Assembly: GCA_932521035.1 (NCBI GenBank)
Contig: OW051495.1
Coordinates: 5,270,001-5,334,000 of the forward strand
Reading direction: 5' to 3'
Source of the DNA: Oscheius dolichura
Lineage: Eukaryota; Nematoda; Chromadorea; Rhabditida; Rhabditidae
Length of the DNA stretch: 64,000 bases
Shown piece by piece: positions 34,848 through 45,888 of this stretch (position 1 is the stretch's first letter; each line of letters starts with the position of its first letter). A program made the position numbers and the translations under genes. The notes below the pieces were generated by a model. That model was not told the origin of the DNA, ran no database searches, and was given only the letters and a program-made list of their open reading frames with translations.

Positions 34848-35953
34848 GGGAGGGAGACTTCGGCCTCAGGAAAAACTTCAAACATATCGCGCTCTGCCAT
34901 GTCTTTCTTTATTTATTACTGTAAATGTTATACATTTCGAGTAGTAAAACTATATTTTATTATAACCCAATGTCCCTACACAGCTCGCCGAGGTCGGTAC
35001 CTCAAAGGTCTAAAATGGCTAGAATGGTCCCGCAGCGACCACATGCCAGTTTTTTATATATATGTTTCTACATATTTTCACGTGTTTTCGATGTTTTATT
35101 CGGTCTTATCGACCCCGAGTTACTATAGAACAAAAGAGGAAAACCTAAAATAACGCAGATTTGAAGCTAATGGAAAATCAGTGAATTTTGTTCCGAAAAT
35201 AACCAAAAAATAATTTTTTCTCACGATATTCTTCCATTGATAACTTAAAATGCTCCCCCTAACGAGACTAATTGATTGCAGTAAAAATGAAAAAGATCGA
35301 ATGTCACAGTTTTGAGAAATAAATTTTCAAAGATGTGCGACACAAAGGAAGTTGTTAGGCTGGTGCGACATGCAGCCGGTGTCCTCTTTCGTTCGCTCGC
35401 TGTCTCGCATATTGGCCACCGATTATATTCTGCTTTGACAATTTCGTTCTTTTATAAAAAAAACTATTATCTGTAAACAAAACAAAATACACTATAACAG
35501 CTATAAAACATGCCCTTTTTCCGCACACAAATTGTTTACGAAGTCTGATCGATAAAAACATCCCTCCCGTTTGCATCCCAATCCACTCATTCCTGACCTC
35601 GACTGGTCCCGGTTAATTACCCCGCCGGACCACCTGATCTGGTGACTGCCGTTATACTATTCAAGTGATATGTCTTATGCTTTTGTCTATTTTACACAGG
35701 CTTTCTCTAAAAATATAGTTACCAAAAAAATTGTGTTCCTTGTTCGAAGTGACAACAAAAAACAAGGGTTGAATCGATGGCAATTTCCTGTCAGCCGCCG
35801 TTTGGAGTTGGAATGTTGCTCTTCTATTTTTATGTCTTCGATTCGTTCATTATGGAGCGGGCGCGAATGCTCCAGCTGTATTTGCTCTGCCCATTCTCTC
35901 CCTTTCACGTGTGTCTCCTCTCTCTAAACAAACTTTTCCAGGATGAACCGTTG
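34848..35953. other. AT-rich intergenic block between two GC-rich genes
   Basis: About 1.1 kb of AT-rich DNA with sharp edges between the GC-rich Mesh-like and RASSF genes. A possible extra 5' exon of the RASSF gene lies around 35820-35890, but no frame is compelling. No ncRNA was identified. Confidence 0.45.
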
Positions 35954-38900
35954 ATGTTTTCCGCAGCCCTGATGGCCCGGTCCCCGGCAGTGGTGCCCGC
36001 CGATGGCAACCCGGCCTACGAGTACAGCTATCCTCCCAGCTCTTCGCCATCCAACGGGTCAGTTCCAGCACGAGTGATAGAGAACCCCCGGTTGTCATGT
36101 GCCACTTTTCATTTATCGATCATCGCCGTTCACCCTTCTCCTCCTGTCGAAAGGTCACCGCCTCGTACCCTTGCCCCTTTCTGCCCTCTTTCTGATGTAT
36201 CGGGGGTTGCGCACCCTTTCCGAGGGTCCTCCCAATCGATGCCCATCTGTCCAGAATATCCGATTTGGGAGTGCCCGGCTGATTTTCGTCGCTATCTTCA
36301 CTAATTCCCAGATTTTGTCCTTAGGAGGGGGTTTATCTCGCCCGCTCGGCCACCTGCAGCGATGAAAAACGGGCAGAGGCGGTTCCATTTGGACATCGAT
36401 TTGCCCGGCTCATCTGTCCATCTGTTTCTTGTTTTCAGCACACTTTACACTGTCCTCTGCACCTCACAAATGTCTTTTCAGCTGGTTCTCCGGACTACGG
36501 GCCAAGATCAGTCAGCTGGCGAGTATTTCCGAGTGGATGAGCCAGTTGGGTGTCCCCAAAGAGAGCATGGTGAGTCAAGTCAAACATTTCTCGCTCTTTT
36601 CCTGTTCCAAAAAGGGGTCGGCGAGGGGGGAGGCCACCCGGTGTTACACAGACGAGCATGGTTGCAGCCTTCCGTCTCGGAGAGGACGTCCTCCCCGTCG
36701 CTGGACTACGGCGAGGACACCATCAACTACAACACGATCTCCCTCGACGACCACGTGATCATGCCCGACCCGGAGGACGAGGTATCTCCCACTTCGAAGG
36801 GCGACAGAGACGGGCACATTCAGAGCTGGGACTGGGCGACGTGTCTCCTGGCGGATCTGGACAGTTGCCACCAGTGGAACGACACCCTCGAGAGACAGCA
36901 CTTCGGCCCCCTGCAGGGTCTCCTGACCCTCGGCTCCCGGAAGAAGGCCCAGGGCCACCAGTTCGCGTAGGTGCCCGAAGGGAGAAGGACCCAGTCCTTG
37001 CAGACCGATGAGTCTCGTGCAGCCGACCTGGTGTGACAAGTGCGGAGACTTCATTTGGGGCATCCTGAGGCAGGCCGTCAAGTGTGAAAGTGAGAGGATT
37101 GCCAACTGATGGCCAACGGGTCTTCAGAGTGTAACTACACGTGCCACCAGCGGTGTCAGGACCTCGTCAGCCTGGACTGTCGCTCGGCCGGCTCCTCCCT
37201 GGCCTCAGGTGTGTCCTCCCCTTGTCCCCCCTTTACTCTTCCTCCAGATGACTACCCCGGCATCTATCCCAAGTTGCCCGACGGCACACTGGGCACCATC
37301 CCGAAAGAACTCCGTCTGCCGGCCCTGTCCTCGCCGTCCCGGGCCGACTCCGACAAAGAGAACTCCGTTGAGGTGAGGTGTCGGCCATTCTTTCCCTATC
37401 CAAACAGAACCCACTCTTCTCCAAGTCCATGGACAGCAGCAGCCTTCCCCGATCCTTCGTGTCGATGGCCAGCGATCAGCGGGGGAACGCCTTCCGGGTA
37501 CAGGAGGTCTACGTGAAGGAGGACACGCCGTTCGAGTGGTCGCCCGGCTACCAAGAGATCCAGCTGGTCCAGAAACTCAATGAGTTTAACCGTCTTTCGG
37601 AGACCGAACACATGATCCTGGTCAGTGCCCCCCTTCCCCGGCCATCTAGCCAATTCAGAGCCCAGACGGGTCGTCATTCTCCGGTCACATTCAAGTCCAC
37701 ATGAATTTCACCCGGCCGATCAGCGTCGTCGTCGGAGAGGGTCCCCCTACAGTTTTCGACATGGCCAACACAGGTCAGAGACGTTTATTTCTGGATGGAT
37801 CTCCTCCGCTCGGTGGAGAGTCTCCTCAGGCGACTGGCCTTGTTCTCCAACGGCGTCTCATCGGCTCGTGGGGTCGGGGTGAAGCGGCACAGCCGGTTCT
37901 CGCTGTGGTACATCGGCTCCCTCTAAATTTCGCCTTTTATTCTCCCATCCTCCCTTCTTACTTTTAATGTAGACGGCTCTCCGAGAGGAGTCGTCGGTCG
38001 ACTGACCGCCCTCGACCCTAAATGCCTTTGCGTAGCCCTAACCCCGAGAACTGACCTGGCCTTTGTCGGATTGCCGGAGTCGAGCTGCTGCCCGCCTCAT
38101 TCATATTCAAAGATGGCCCTAAACAGTCGCATTTGTCATGGAAATGTTCCTTGATCACTGATTCTTCGGGGTGTTGACGGGGTCGTGGGCGGCCGTTTTG
38201 GGGAACCCGCGGGTGGAGTTGGCTCAGACGGGACAGTGAGACGGCGGGTAATCTCGACGGTTACGTAGTTGGTTATTGCATTGGCTATGGCCCCGAGGCA
38301 GGTGTCCCTCTCCGAAAAGCTGTCCTGTAAAAGAGTTGCCCACACGGGAAATGCCGCTCACGTCTGTCCTCTCCTCTCCTTGGGCCCGCCATTGAGCCGC
38401 CTGAATTTGAAAGTGAGCACCAGAACGCAAACCAACCTCTCGAATAATGTCATTCAACTCCTCCTCGAATGTCTTTTTCTCCATTTTCGAGTCAACTGAA
38501 AGGCGGTCAAATTGGCCGAGAGGGTCGAGAGCAAAACAGGAAGGAAGAAGCCAAGGAGACGGGTCGGGTAAGGGGGATCGATGTCTCGTAAGCAATTAAA
38601 GATTAATGAGGCCCACGGCCAGGGAGACCGGTGATTGTCGGCCGATTGCAGGTAAGAGCACGACCCGCCAGCGGACGATCACCTCCTTCTTCCTGCCCCG
38701 AAACACGGCGAAGACGATCAACATAAATAGCGCCATGACTACGAGGTGGGCAGCCCCGAATCCGAGAAGATTCCGCCCTTTCAGACAGATGATCGTGACT
38801 CTTCTCCGGAAATTCCGGGTGGCCGACAACCCAAGGAAATTCGCTCTTTATGAGTGTCGCCAGGCGGCGGACGAGGAAAAATGCACCCTGCTGAGTGAGT

Positions 38901-39541
38901 CAAAAACAGAAAAAGGGGGCCCTGATTCAATTCGGCCGGCTACGAGGCGGCAGACGCCAGAAATGGCCGGGAGATTGAGTTAACTGAAATGTTTCGATTA
39001 TTCAAATGGAGCGCCTAATGTGGAGAATAACAAGAGGATTCCAGGGCGACTCGTCCGGATCAGCGACGACGTCTGTCCCTTGAAGGTGGTCCTGGGATGG
39101 GGCTCGGCCACCGCCGGCCATTCCTTGGTCCTCCAGGAAAACGACACCGGCAATATTCTGGTACGGCCTGTCCTCCTCCACCCAGTCTAATTCCCATTTC
39201 AGTGGGAGGCCTTCGAGGTGCCGGAACTAGAAAATTTCATCCGGATCCTGGCCATGGAGGAGAAGCAGTACAGCTGGCAGATACAGCAGAGATACAACCA
39301 GTACAGGTAGGAGAGGACGGGACCGGCCACCCTCTTCAGCTATGCCGTCAACGCCGAACTCCGCCGTCGGGGCTACTCGGTCACGGACACGGACATCCCA
39401 CCCCCGATGGATGTCCTCCCGGGGCATCAGCCGAGAGGGGCCGACGGGTACGGTACTTCGGACAGTCTGGTGGTGACGGAAGAAGAACCCCAATATGTCA
39501 ACATCGAACAGCTCCGACTTCAGCAGAGTACGCGGTTGTGA
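35954..39541 (+). CDS. rsf-1: RASSF1/5-like Ras-association domain protein with C1 zinc domain
   Basis: Inferred exons: MFSAALMARSPAVVPADG..., WFSGLRAKISQLASISEWM, an acidic exon, then the C1 domain (GHQFAPM, QPTWCDKCGDFIWGI, CNYTCHQRCQDLVSLDC). A Pro-rich linker follows, then the RA domain: GHIQVHMNFTRPISVVV before a long intron (about 37774-38651), and TITSFFLPRNT with LRKFRVADNPRKFALYEC after it. The C-terminal helix (WEAFEVPELENFIRILAMEE, KQYSWQIQQRYNQY) is SARAH-like and a tail follows. RASSF1/5 proteins bind Ras-type GTPases through RA and Hippo-pathway MST kinases through SARAH. The start codon is tentative: the frame is open upstream to a TTTTCCAG acceptor. A small antisense gene lies in the long intron. 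Confidence 0.87.
38136..38484 (-). CDS. Small hypothetical gene nested antisense in the RASSF intron
   Basis: I do not recognise this protein. It starts MEKKTFEEELNDIIRE. Removing two short introns with good borders (GTTGGT...TTCAG, 36 nt; GTGAGC...TTACAG, 37 nt) yields about 90 residues in one frame. The middle is helical (DTCLGAIANAITNYVTVEIT) and the C-terminus is Pro/Ser/Thr-rich (PPAGSPKRPPTTPSTPRR). An acceptor-like CTTTCAG lies 12 nt before the ATG, as for other genes here that look trans-spliced. The consistent frame across both splices is the main argument that it is real. It lies wholly in the 880-nt intron of the RASSF gene on the opposite strand. Confidence 0.6.
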
Positions 39542-40068
39542 TCTCTCCCCTTATTTCACTTCTTCGACGAGTATTTCACTACCTTTGTGATTTCAACTTT
39601 TGTAGAAATACTGTTTTACCTAGGATAAAATACATGAAACCTATTCCCATTAGGACAGGTGGACAGTTAGAGACACATGCGGGACTTTCCTGCGACGTCC
39701 AAGCTGGCTTTTGGGAGTTTATACGATTGGCGACTGCCTATAAACAATACTCATTCTTTAATTTCATTTCTCTCGCCGTAACCTGTCCCCGAGGCCACTA
39801 AACCGGCCCAGTCTTCCAGTGTGATGACATCAGACCTAGATATCAGTTTCTTTTACTTGCCTTTTCTTTCCGGGTCGTGAGTTCTAGAAAATATTTGTCC
39901 AGCGCGAGTGACCAGTCTCGCCCTTGCCTACTCACTGTTTCTTCATATAAACCCACAGGGAAATTTGTCAAGCAAAAAGCGACGAAGCTGATAGACAGAT
40001 CTAGCCGTTTTGAGCCTTTCTATTTTCAACATTTCGATTGATAAAATAGTTATGAACCCCCGCTTCAG
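39542..40068. other. Intergenic spacer, GC-rich to AT-rich border
   Basis: About 530 bp without a convincing exon between the RASSF stop and the small membrane protein start. Composition becomes AT-rich here. It ends in a TTCAG acceptor directly before the next ATG. Confidence 0.4.
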
Positions 40069-40334
40069 ATGTCGATTTGGGATTCACTATCTTCACTTAG
40101 TTTTGATCAATATGGACCGGTAATTCTTCTCTTTGGAATTATGACGATTTTTCTCATGGCGTGCGTTATTCACAGCATTAGGCAGAAAACGAATGAGGTA
40201 GTGTGAAATATAACAAGGAAAAACGCTCCATATTTAAGGAGCAATCATTCGATCATATACAACCGCCGCCTACCCATAAGAATATCATCGTCACAAATGG
40301 AAATACGGGTGATGAGAGAACTGTTGATGCATAG
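40069..40334 (+). CDS. Small single-pass membrane protein, unknown function
   Basis: Two exons (40069-40197 and 40239-40334) separated by a 41-nt intron with a TTTAAG acceptor, giving 74 residues. The N-terminus is MSIWDSLSSLSFDQYGP, followed by one hydrophobic helix (VILLFGIMTIFLMACVIHSI), then a polar tail with PPPTHKN and NGNTGDE. The ATG directly follows CGCTTCAG, so the mRNA is probably trans-spliced with almost no leader. No family was recognised. It is the first gene of the AT-rich housekeeping block and converges on glutamine synthetase. Confidence 0.65.
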
Positions 40335-40464
40335 ATATTTTAAATGCTCTATTGTGTGAACAAGAAGATTGAAAGATTTTCCTTAAAACTTTATCTATTA
40401 TAAATATGTGTTAAAATGTACAAAGTAGTAAAAATTCGAATGTAACAAGCTAGTAGATAAATGC

Positions 40465-41997
40465 TTACTGACTAGGAAGGCTAGGAACATACATCATCGA
40501 GAGCTTACGATGAGTATCGGCATCATCAAGACAAGTGGAACGAACAAGAGCCGCAGTCACCATATACGGATCACAATTGGAAGATGGACGGCGGTCTTCG
40601 AAGTAGCCCTACAAATTGGAAAATATATTTAACATTTTGTCTAAAGATTGCATAAATGGACATAATAACAAAACCACGATCATAAAAACAGGGAATAAAA
40701 ATAATTACTTACATATCCTTCATCGCTAGTCTGCCGAGGAATTCTAATAGAGCTAGCACGGGAGGCTACACCATACGAGAACTCATTAATCGAAGCGGTT
40801 TCATGGTGACCAGTGAGACGACGTTCATTATCCTAAACATTCTACTATAATAACTCAGTAATTTCTCTCACCCGTCCTCGATGGGGATCGTAGTAAGCAA
40901 TGTGCTCCTTATGAACGAGACTGAGCTTATTGATAGCGCTTAGAATATGATCGATTCCTCCCTTTTCACGCATGGCTTTGGTGGAAAAATTTGTATGACA
41001 ACCAGCTCCGTTCCAGTCTCCTTTGATAGGCTTTGGATCAAGCGACGCAACCACACCGTACTCCTCAGCGACTCGGTGGAGAAGGAATCGAGCAATCCAC
41101 AGCTGGTCTCCCATATCGATCCCTTCCACAGGTCCAACTTGGAATTCCCACTGAAATTTGGTCCTTCAAAATACGGGCTTTAAAACGAACCTGTCCAGGC
41201 ATAACTTCAGCATTAATTCCAGAAATTTGAACACCGGCATAAAGGCACGCGCGATAGTGAGCTTCGACTATATCTCTTCCATAAACCTTACCAGCTCCGA
41301 CGCCACAATAATAGGGCCCTAAAAATAGTTAATGCCTGAGATGAATACATTACCTTGAGGACCGGGGAATCCATTCTTAGGCCAACCGAAGGGGTGGCCA
41401 TCGATATCCAAAAGAGTATATTCCTGTTCCATTCCAAACCAGGGACGCTGATCTTTGGCTAGTTCCATGACTTCAACACATTTTCGGCGATGGTTAGTTG
41501 CTAAAATAATCCCCAAATCAGTGTCAAGTTAACTAAATACCTGTGGGTTGCCACTTGTTATCTAACGTTTCGCACAGCACAAGTTTGTTGTCACCACGAC
41601 GAAAGGGATCAGGGAAAATAGCCACAGGTTTTATATAAACGTCTGAATCTTCTCCTTTGGCCTGGCCTGTCGATGATCCATCGAAATTCCAAACGGGAAG
41701 CTCTAGAAAGTTATTTTTTAGAAAGTGAAATAGTACGCATGAATCACGTGAATCAGAGCAAGACATAATCAAACTAGAAAATATCAAATTTCTGCGTAAG
41801 CAAAAATACTGTCCTTACTTACCGCTTGCATGCTTAGGAACAAAGTCGATAGTACGCGTCTTAGAGCGTAAATTTTCGCCTGATCCATCGACCCATATGT
41901 AACAAATTTGGACCGATTCTTTCTGGTCGAGTTCTAGAAACCGCTGGGTGATTCCCTTATCCGTTGCGAATTGAGCCCTCAGATTACTGGTAGCCAT
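40465..41997 (-). CDS. Glutamine synthetase (type II, eukaryotic)
   Basis: Six exons on the minus strand. Diagnostic blocks are [109 protein letters not shown] and [11 protein letters not shown]. It retains the substrate-, ATP- and metal-binding motifs of the beta-grasp and catalytic domains (e.g. [14 protein letters not shown]). It converts glutamate, ammonia and ATP to glutamine in the cytosol. Length is about 365 residues, normal for the family. The start follows an AACTTTTAG acceptor at short distance. It diverges from CDPF1 across about 790 bp. Confidence 0.96.
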
Positions 41998-42785
41998 AGC
42001 TGCCTAAAAGTTTCTATGAGAAAGTAGTTATATGAGCTTTGAAGAGACTGAGAATGCAATTGTATCCGAAAAATATGAGTGTGCAACGGGTGTGTACTCT
42101 GTGCGAGAAGCCACCCTCCCGCTCTGTCTACGCCTTACTTTCAGCTCGAGTTTTTTTAATACCCAAAGTAACAAATATATACAGCCACCGTAGATGAAAT
42201 AAATAGCAATGGGGAACGAGGAACAAATAACGTGAACCACAATGTCGCAGAATTGTGGGAATTCACGGGAAAAAATCAGGGAAACTCGCAGCTGGCGCAA
42301 CCTCGAAATTTTGAAAAATACAATTTCCTGCTTTGATTTCGGGACCGTTCGCTGGAGTCATTGGATCTAATATATAAGAGACGCCGTTTTTTCTTGAAAA
42401 TCGACTCGGAAAGTGTATTTTCCATGAATGTAATAGCCAGCTTACTAAACTGTGAGCTATACAATGGTGACGTGCTTCCTAAAAACTTAGGAAATAGGTG
42501 GTGGGCTGCTGGTTGACGTATGATAAGATTTTCTAATCATAGCTAGGTCTTAGTCCTTATCTTCTTCCTACTATATGCACTGGTTACTATAATCACTAGT
42601 TTTGACCCTCCCCAAAGTTATGGCAAGTCCATATTATCCACCTTCTCTTTCATTAGGTATATACATGGTTCTATTATGGATGATCCGCGTCCACTTTTAG
42701 TTTCGTGTTCTTCAAATCTTTCCATTACGCTCAAAAACCATGCAGCATACGGAAATGGCTTATATTGACTAACATTTTTTCAGTA
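41998..42785. promoter_or_regulatory. Divergent intergenic region of glutamine synthetase and CDPF1
   Basis: About 790 bp of AT-rich sequence between two head-to-head genes, so it should contain both promoters. A splice acceptor (TTTTTTCAG) ends two bases before the CDPF1 ATG. Open frames on the minus strand have no family features. No TATA box stood out. Confidence 0.4.
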
Positions 42786-43382
42786 ATGGCATCTTCATCT
42801 AATCCAAGTGCTTCTGTTGCATCTGGTTTGTGATATCTATGTATAAATATTTGTTCTTTAGAAACACAACAAGAAGACACTGATTCTACTTACAAATACG
42901 TAGATTTTGCGTGCAGCATTTGTGAACTAAAAGAAAACTGTTTCTATGGAAAACTAGCCTGTGGAAATGGACGGTTCGGAAAAGATGTAAGCAGAGTAGA
43001 AATAATAAAAAGTTTAGCTACCCACATGAGGTTTATTACATGCGTGACCCATTTGAACCTCCTTCTAAAAGAGGAAGAAAACCAATGCTCTTTGATTTTC
43101 TGGTATTAGGAACAGTTTGCCATACATGCCTACGTGCTGTTTGTATTCACAAAGTTTCAATTTTTCATACCCAACACATAAATTTAGTCATGTTCAATTT
43201 TTTTCATGAATCATTTCTGCGTCGATTGCATTAGTCGTGAACGGAGAAGCTTTCCAGACGAAGTAATTCAGGTATCATAATCTTTATACTTTGCCAAAAT
43301 GGCCTTGTTACAGCTGGTCAGTAAGGCACAAGACAGCCATATTCAATTTAATGAACATTCCAATAAGACGCCAACCAATTAA
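42786..43382 (+). CDS. CDPF1: CDPF1, cysteine-rich DPF motif protein
   Basis: Five exons. Splicing with short introns gives FACSICELKENCFYGK, YYMRDPFEPPSKRG (the DPF motif), FLVLGTVCHTCLRAVCIHK and SCSIFFMNHFCVDCISRERR followed by SFPDEVIQ. These match human CDPF1 (CELC...YYG, MKDPF, FLVLGSNCSLCSRLVCV, CSLFYSKRFCLPCV). The paired Cys motifs suggest a zinc-binding fold; the family's function is unknown. The 43-nt intron starting GTTCGG and the 34-nt intron starting GTTTCA were chosen because they restore the family sequence. The start lies two bases after an acceptor. The short C-terminal exon ends KTPTN. Confidence 0.87.
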
Positions 43383-43552
43383 TAAAATATTTATCTGTAT
43401 AAAGCTAAAATAATAATTATTGTGTTTGGTGAGTAAAAAATTCAGGCAAGATGATAACAAATGTCAAACAGTGGTTAAATGCTTAGGTCATCGGGAATAT
43501 GCAATGTATGGTTGATTGAGATTTTGATGTCACCGGATTAAATAGTGAGATG

Positions 43553-44765
43553 TTATTCGACTTTGTGCACTTTTCGCTTAATGACTTGATTGGTTGATTT
43601 CTCATCGATAATTTTATTAGCGTTGAGATCTTCTTTAGGCTCATCGGTGAGCTCAATGTTATCCGTCTAAAAATATTTTGAAACGACGCAAAAGTAATAT
43701 TACTTTGGAAGTTTTCGTTGCAGCAACATAGCGATTGTTTTTCTTCATGTAGGCGTGGTAGAAGAAATTACAAAATAGAAGAAAGTAGGTGAAATAAATA
43801 GCAAAGCAAAGCCCCAAGTTTTCGTAGGTCTGCTGGCAGTATTGGCCCGATTTCTAAAAAAGCTCATACCTTATGAGATAATGGCTTACCTTGATATTAT
43901 AGACATGAATACCAATGGTAACTCCCATGACCATCTGCGAAATCTGTAAAATTGTAACCAACATAGCAACTTGTTTCGGTGGACGGAATTTGATAGCACT
44001 GAGAGCATAATAAGAATACATAAGGGCGTGGACTCCGTAGTTCATCCAAATAAACCAGCGTCCTGAAACTAAATTATAACTAAAATACTACTTTGCACCT
44101 GAAGCAGTATGGTCTTTATATGCATGCCAGGTGTACATGAGAACGGTAATATGATGATACCAATGAAGAAACAGTAGGGGCCGCTTGCGAAGAACAATAA
44201 AGCCAGTATCAATAAGTTCAGCTACCTGCAAAAGAAGTAAAACATACGCGTTCAACGTACTTTGCTCATTGCGAACTGTTCAGTCCAGAATCCGGTTATT
44301 CCTTGGGCATATGATGCAACACATACCGAATATGTGAATGAGTTGCTATTACAAACGGTATCATACAAATAAAAACACCTACTCTTTCAAGCTCCAAAAC
44401 CACTCTGGAGACATTCTTACAAAACCAAGTAGAGAAAAGATGGCTAAAGCAGCATTCCACAAAAAGAGAATAGCATCCAACTGGAATGGTTTACGAGAGG
44501 CCATCAGCTGAATATTATTACATCGACTATTTCTTGCCAAATTATTGTTAGTGCGCATATTTAGAGATATTTACAAAAAAAGGATTTCACTAACCTTCTG
44601 ACCCGCAAAAATTGCAACTACGTAACCGACGGACCAAGTAAGTGAATGTTGCCAATTTCTCTGCATCCATGTCGTGGATCCGACTGCATCAAAACTGTCC
44701 TCCAGCGGAAGAATGATAGAGTAGTTATCCGCTCCATATCGTGGCTGATAATCGTATCTCGCCAT
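43553..44765 (-). CDS. ELO-family very-long-chain fatty acid elongase
   Basis: Starts [17 protein letters not shown], about 40 residues before the first membrane helix. Key motifs are [20 protein letters not shown], then [18 protein letters not shown], the HWYHH histidine box (positioned as in ELOVL3/6 and nematode ELO proteins) and [17 protein letters not shown]. Several hydrophobic helices and a basic C-terminus (KRKVHKVE) fit an ER multipass protein. It performs the condensing step that adds two carbons to acyl-CoA. The ATG is 4 nt after a TTTTCAG acceptor. It converges with CDPF1 (170 bp between stops). Confidence 0.93.
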
Positions 44766-45888
44766 TTACCCTGAAAATAAATTCAACGAGAGTAAGGTGA
44801 CTAATAAAGCGTTGGAGAGCTAGACTGAAAAATGGCGCCATTGACAGTGATTCACGTCTGCGATCATCGAAAGCAAATATTGAAGCAGAAAAATATAATA
44901 GATTATAAGTAAACTTTGATCAGGCACTTCTAATTGATAGGCGATTGGTTGAAATGGAATTTTTTTAACAAAATTCCGAGAGGTGAAGCAGAAATCTAAG
45001 TCAAGGTATCAAATCCAATCCAAGACAAAGTAAATTAATGAGAAGGTGAATCTGCGAAAGATGTCTACAGTGGATACAATGAGTTTTTGCCTATTATGCC
45101 ATCATATGTCAGTGGTGGTACTCAGGGTAGCAAAGCTATAAATATCATAACACTAACCGATACTATTGCTTTTCTATAAATAAAGATAAAACCAGGAAAA
45201 TAATAGCAAAGAGAAACAGAAGGGATCAAAGGAACTGATAAGCAGAGCTGCCATTCAGGTAGCGGGGGCATGCCGCCGATGGGGTGAGCGATGTGTCTCG
45301 CTTGTTGCGGGATAGAAACCGGTAAAGAGTGCTACGCCTAGCTGCGGGCTCCGGTCATTTCAAGTTTTAGATACAAAGAAATCCTGCTTATCATCCGCTA
45401 TTGCGTCGAGAGAGGCTAATTCGACGATGACATAACACAGCGCGGGCGTGCAACCGCTAATTCTTCCTCATATTTTTGACCATTGCTTGAATAGTATTGG
45501 GCAGAGACTAGTTTAGCAGAAATGTTTCTGTTGGCAGATAATGAGAAAAGAGAAAGCCCACTGCGGAAGACCAACCAGCACAACTGGCCCAACGCCCTCC
45601 TGTGATTAAACGACAGGGAGCAAGGGACAGCCGTCGAGGCAGCGATCGATTTATGAAGGAGGAAGAGTGCAACCTGCCACTTCCTTTTGTGCCATAGGGC
45701 GGGGATAATCTGTTCCTCCAATAGTGCCGAAGACTATTGAACTTATTGAGCGATGAAAAGTTACCTTCAAACATTTATTCTTTTTTTCACGTTTATTCAA
45801 AGTTCTTTTTTATAGAGAGTTTAGGCGTTCACCTAATATAACAATAGAAAAGTGCGTAAATCAACAAAACATGTAGCAAACTTGGTAA
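44766..45888. other. Intergenic DNA with an unexplained GC-richer segment (about 45,240-45,740)
   Basis: About 1.1 kb between ELO and the PWP1 stop. Two overlapping minus-strand frames (88 and 101 codons, 45416-45774) have no domain features and lack splice signals. The segment from about 45,240 to 45,740 is clearly richer in GC than its surroundings and may hold a structured RNA or a small unrecognised exon; I could not assign it. Confidence 0.3.

Noticed and set aside
45416-45774. Two minus-strand frames of 88 and 101 codons
   Set aside because: Overlapping frames with no recognisable features and no splice signals; treated as unexplained DNA instead.
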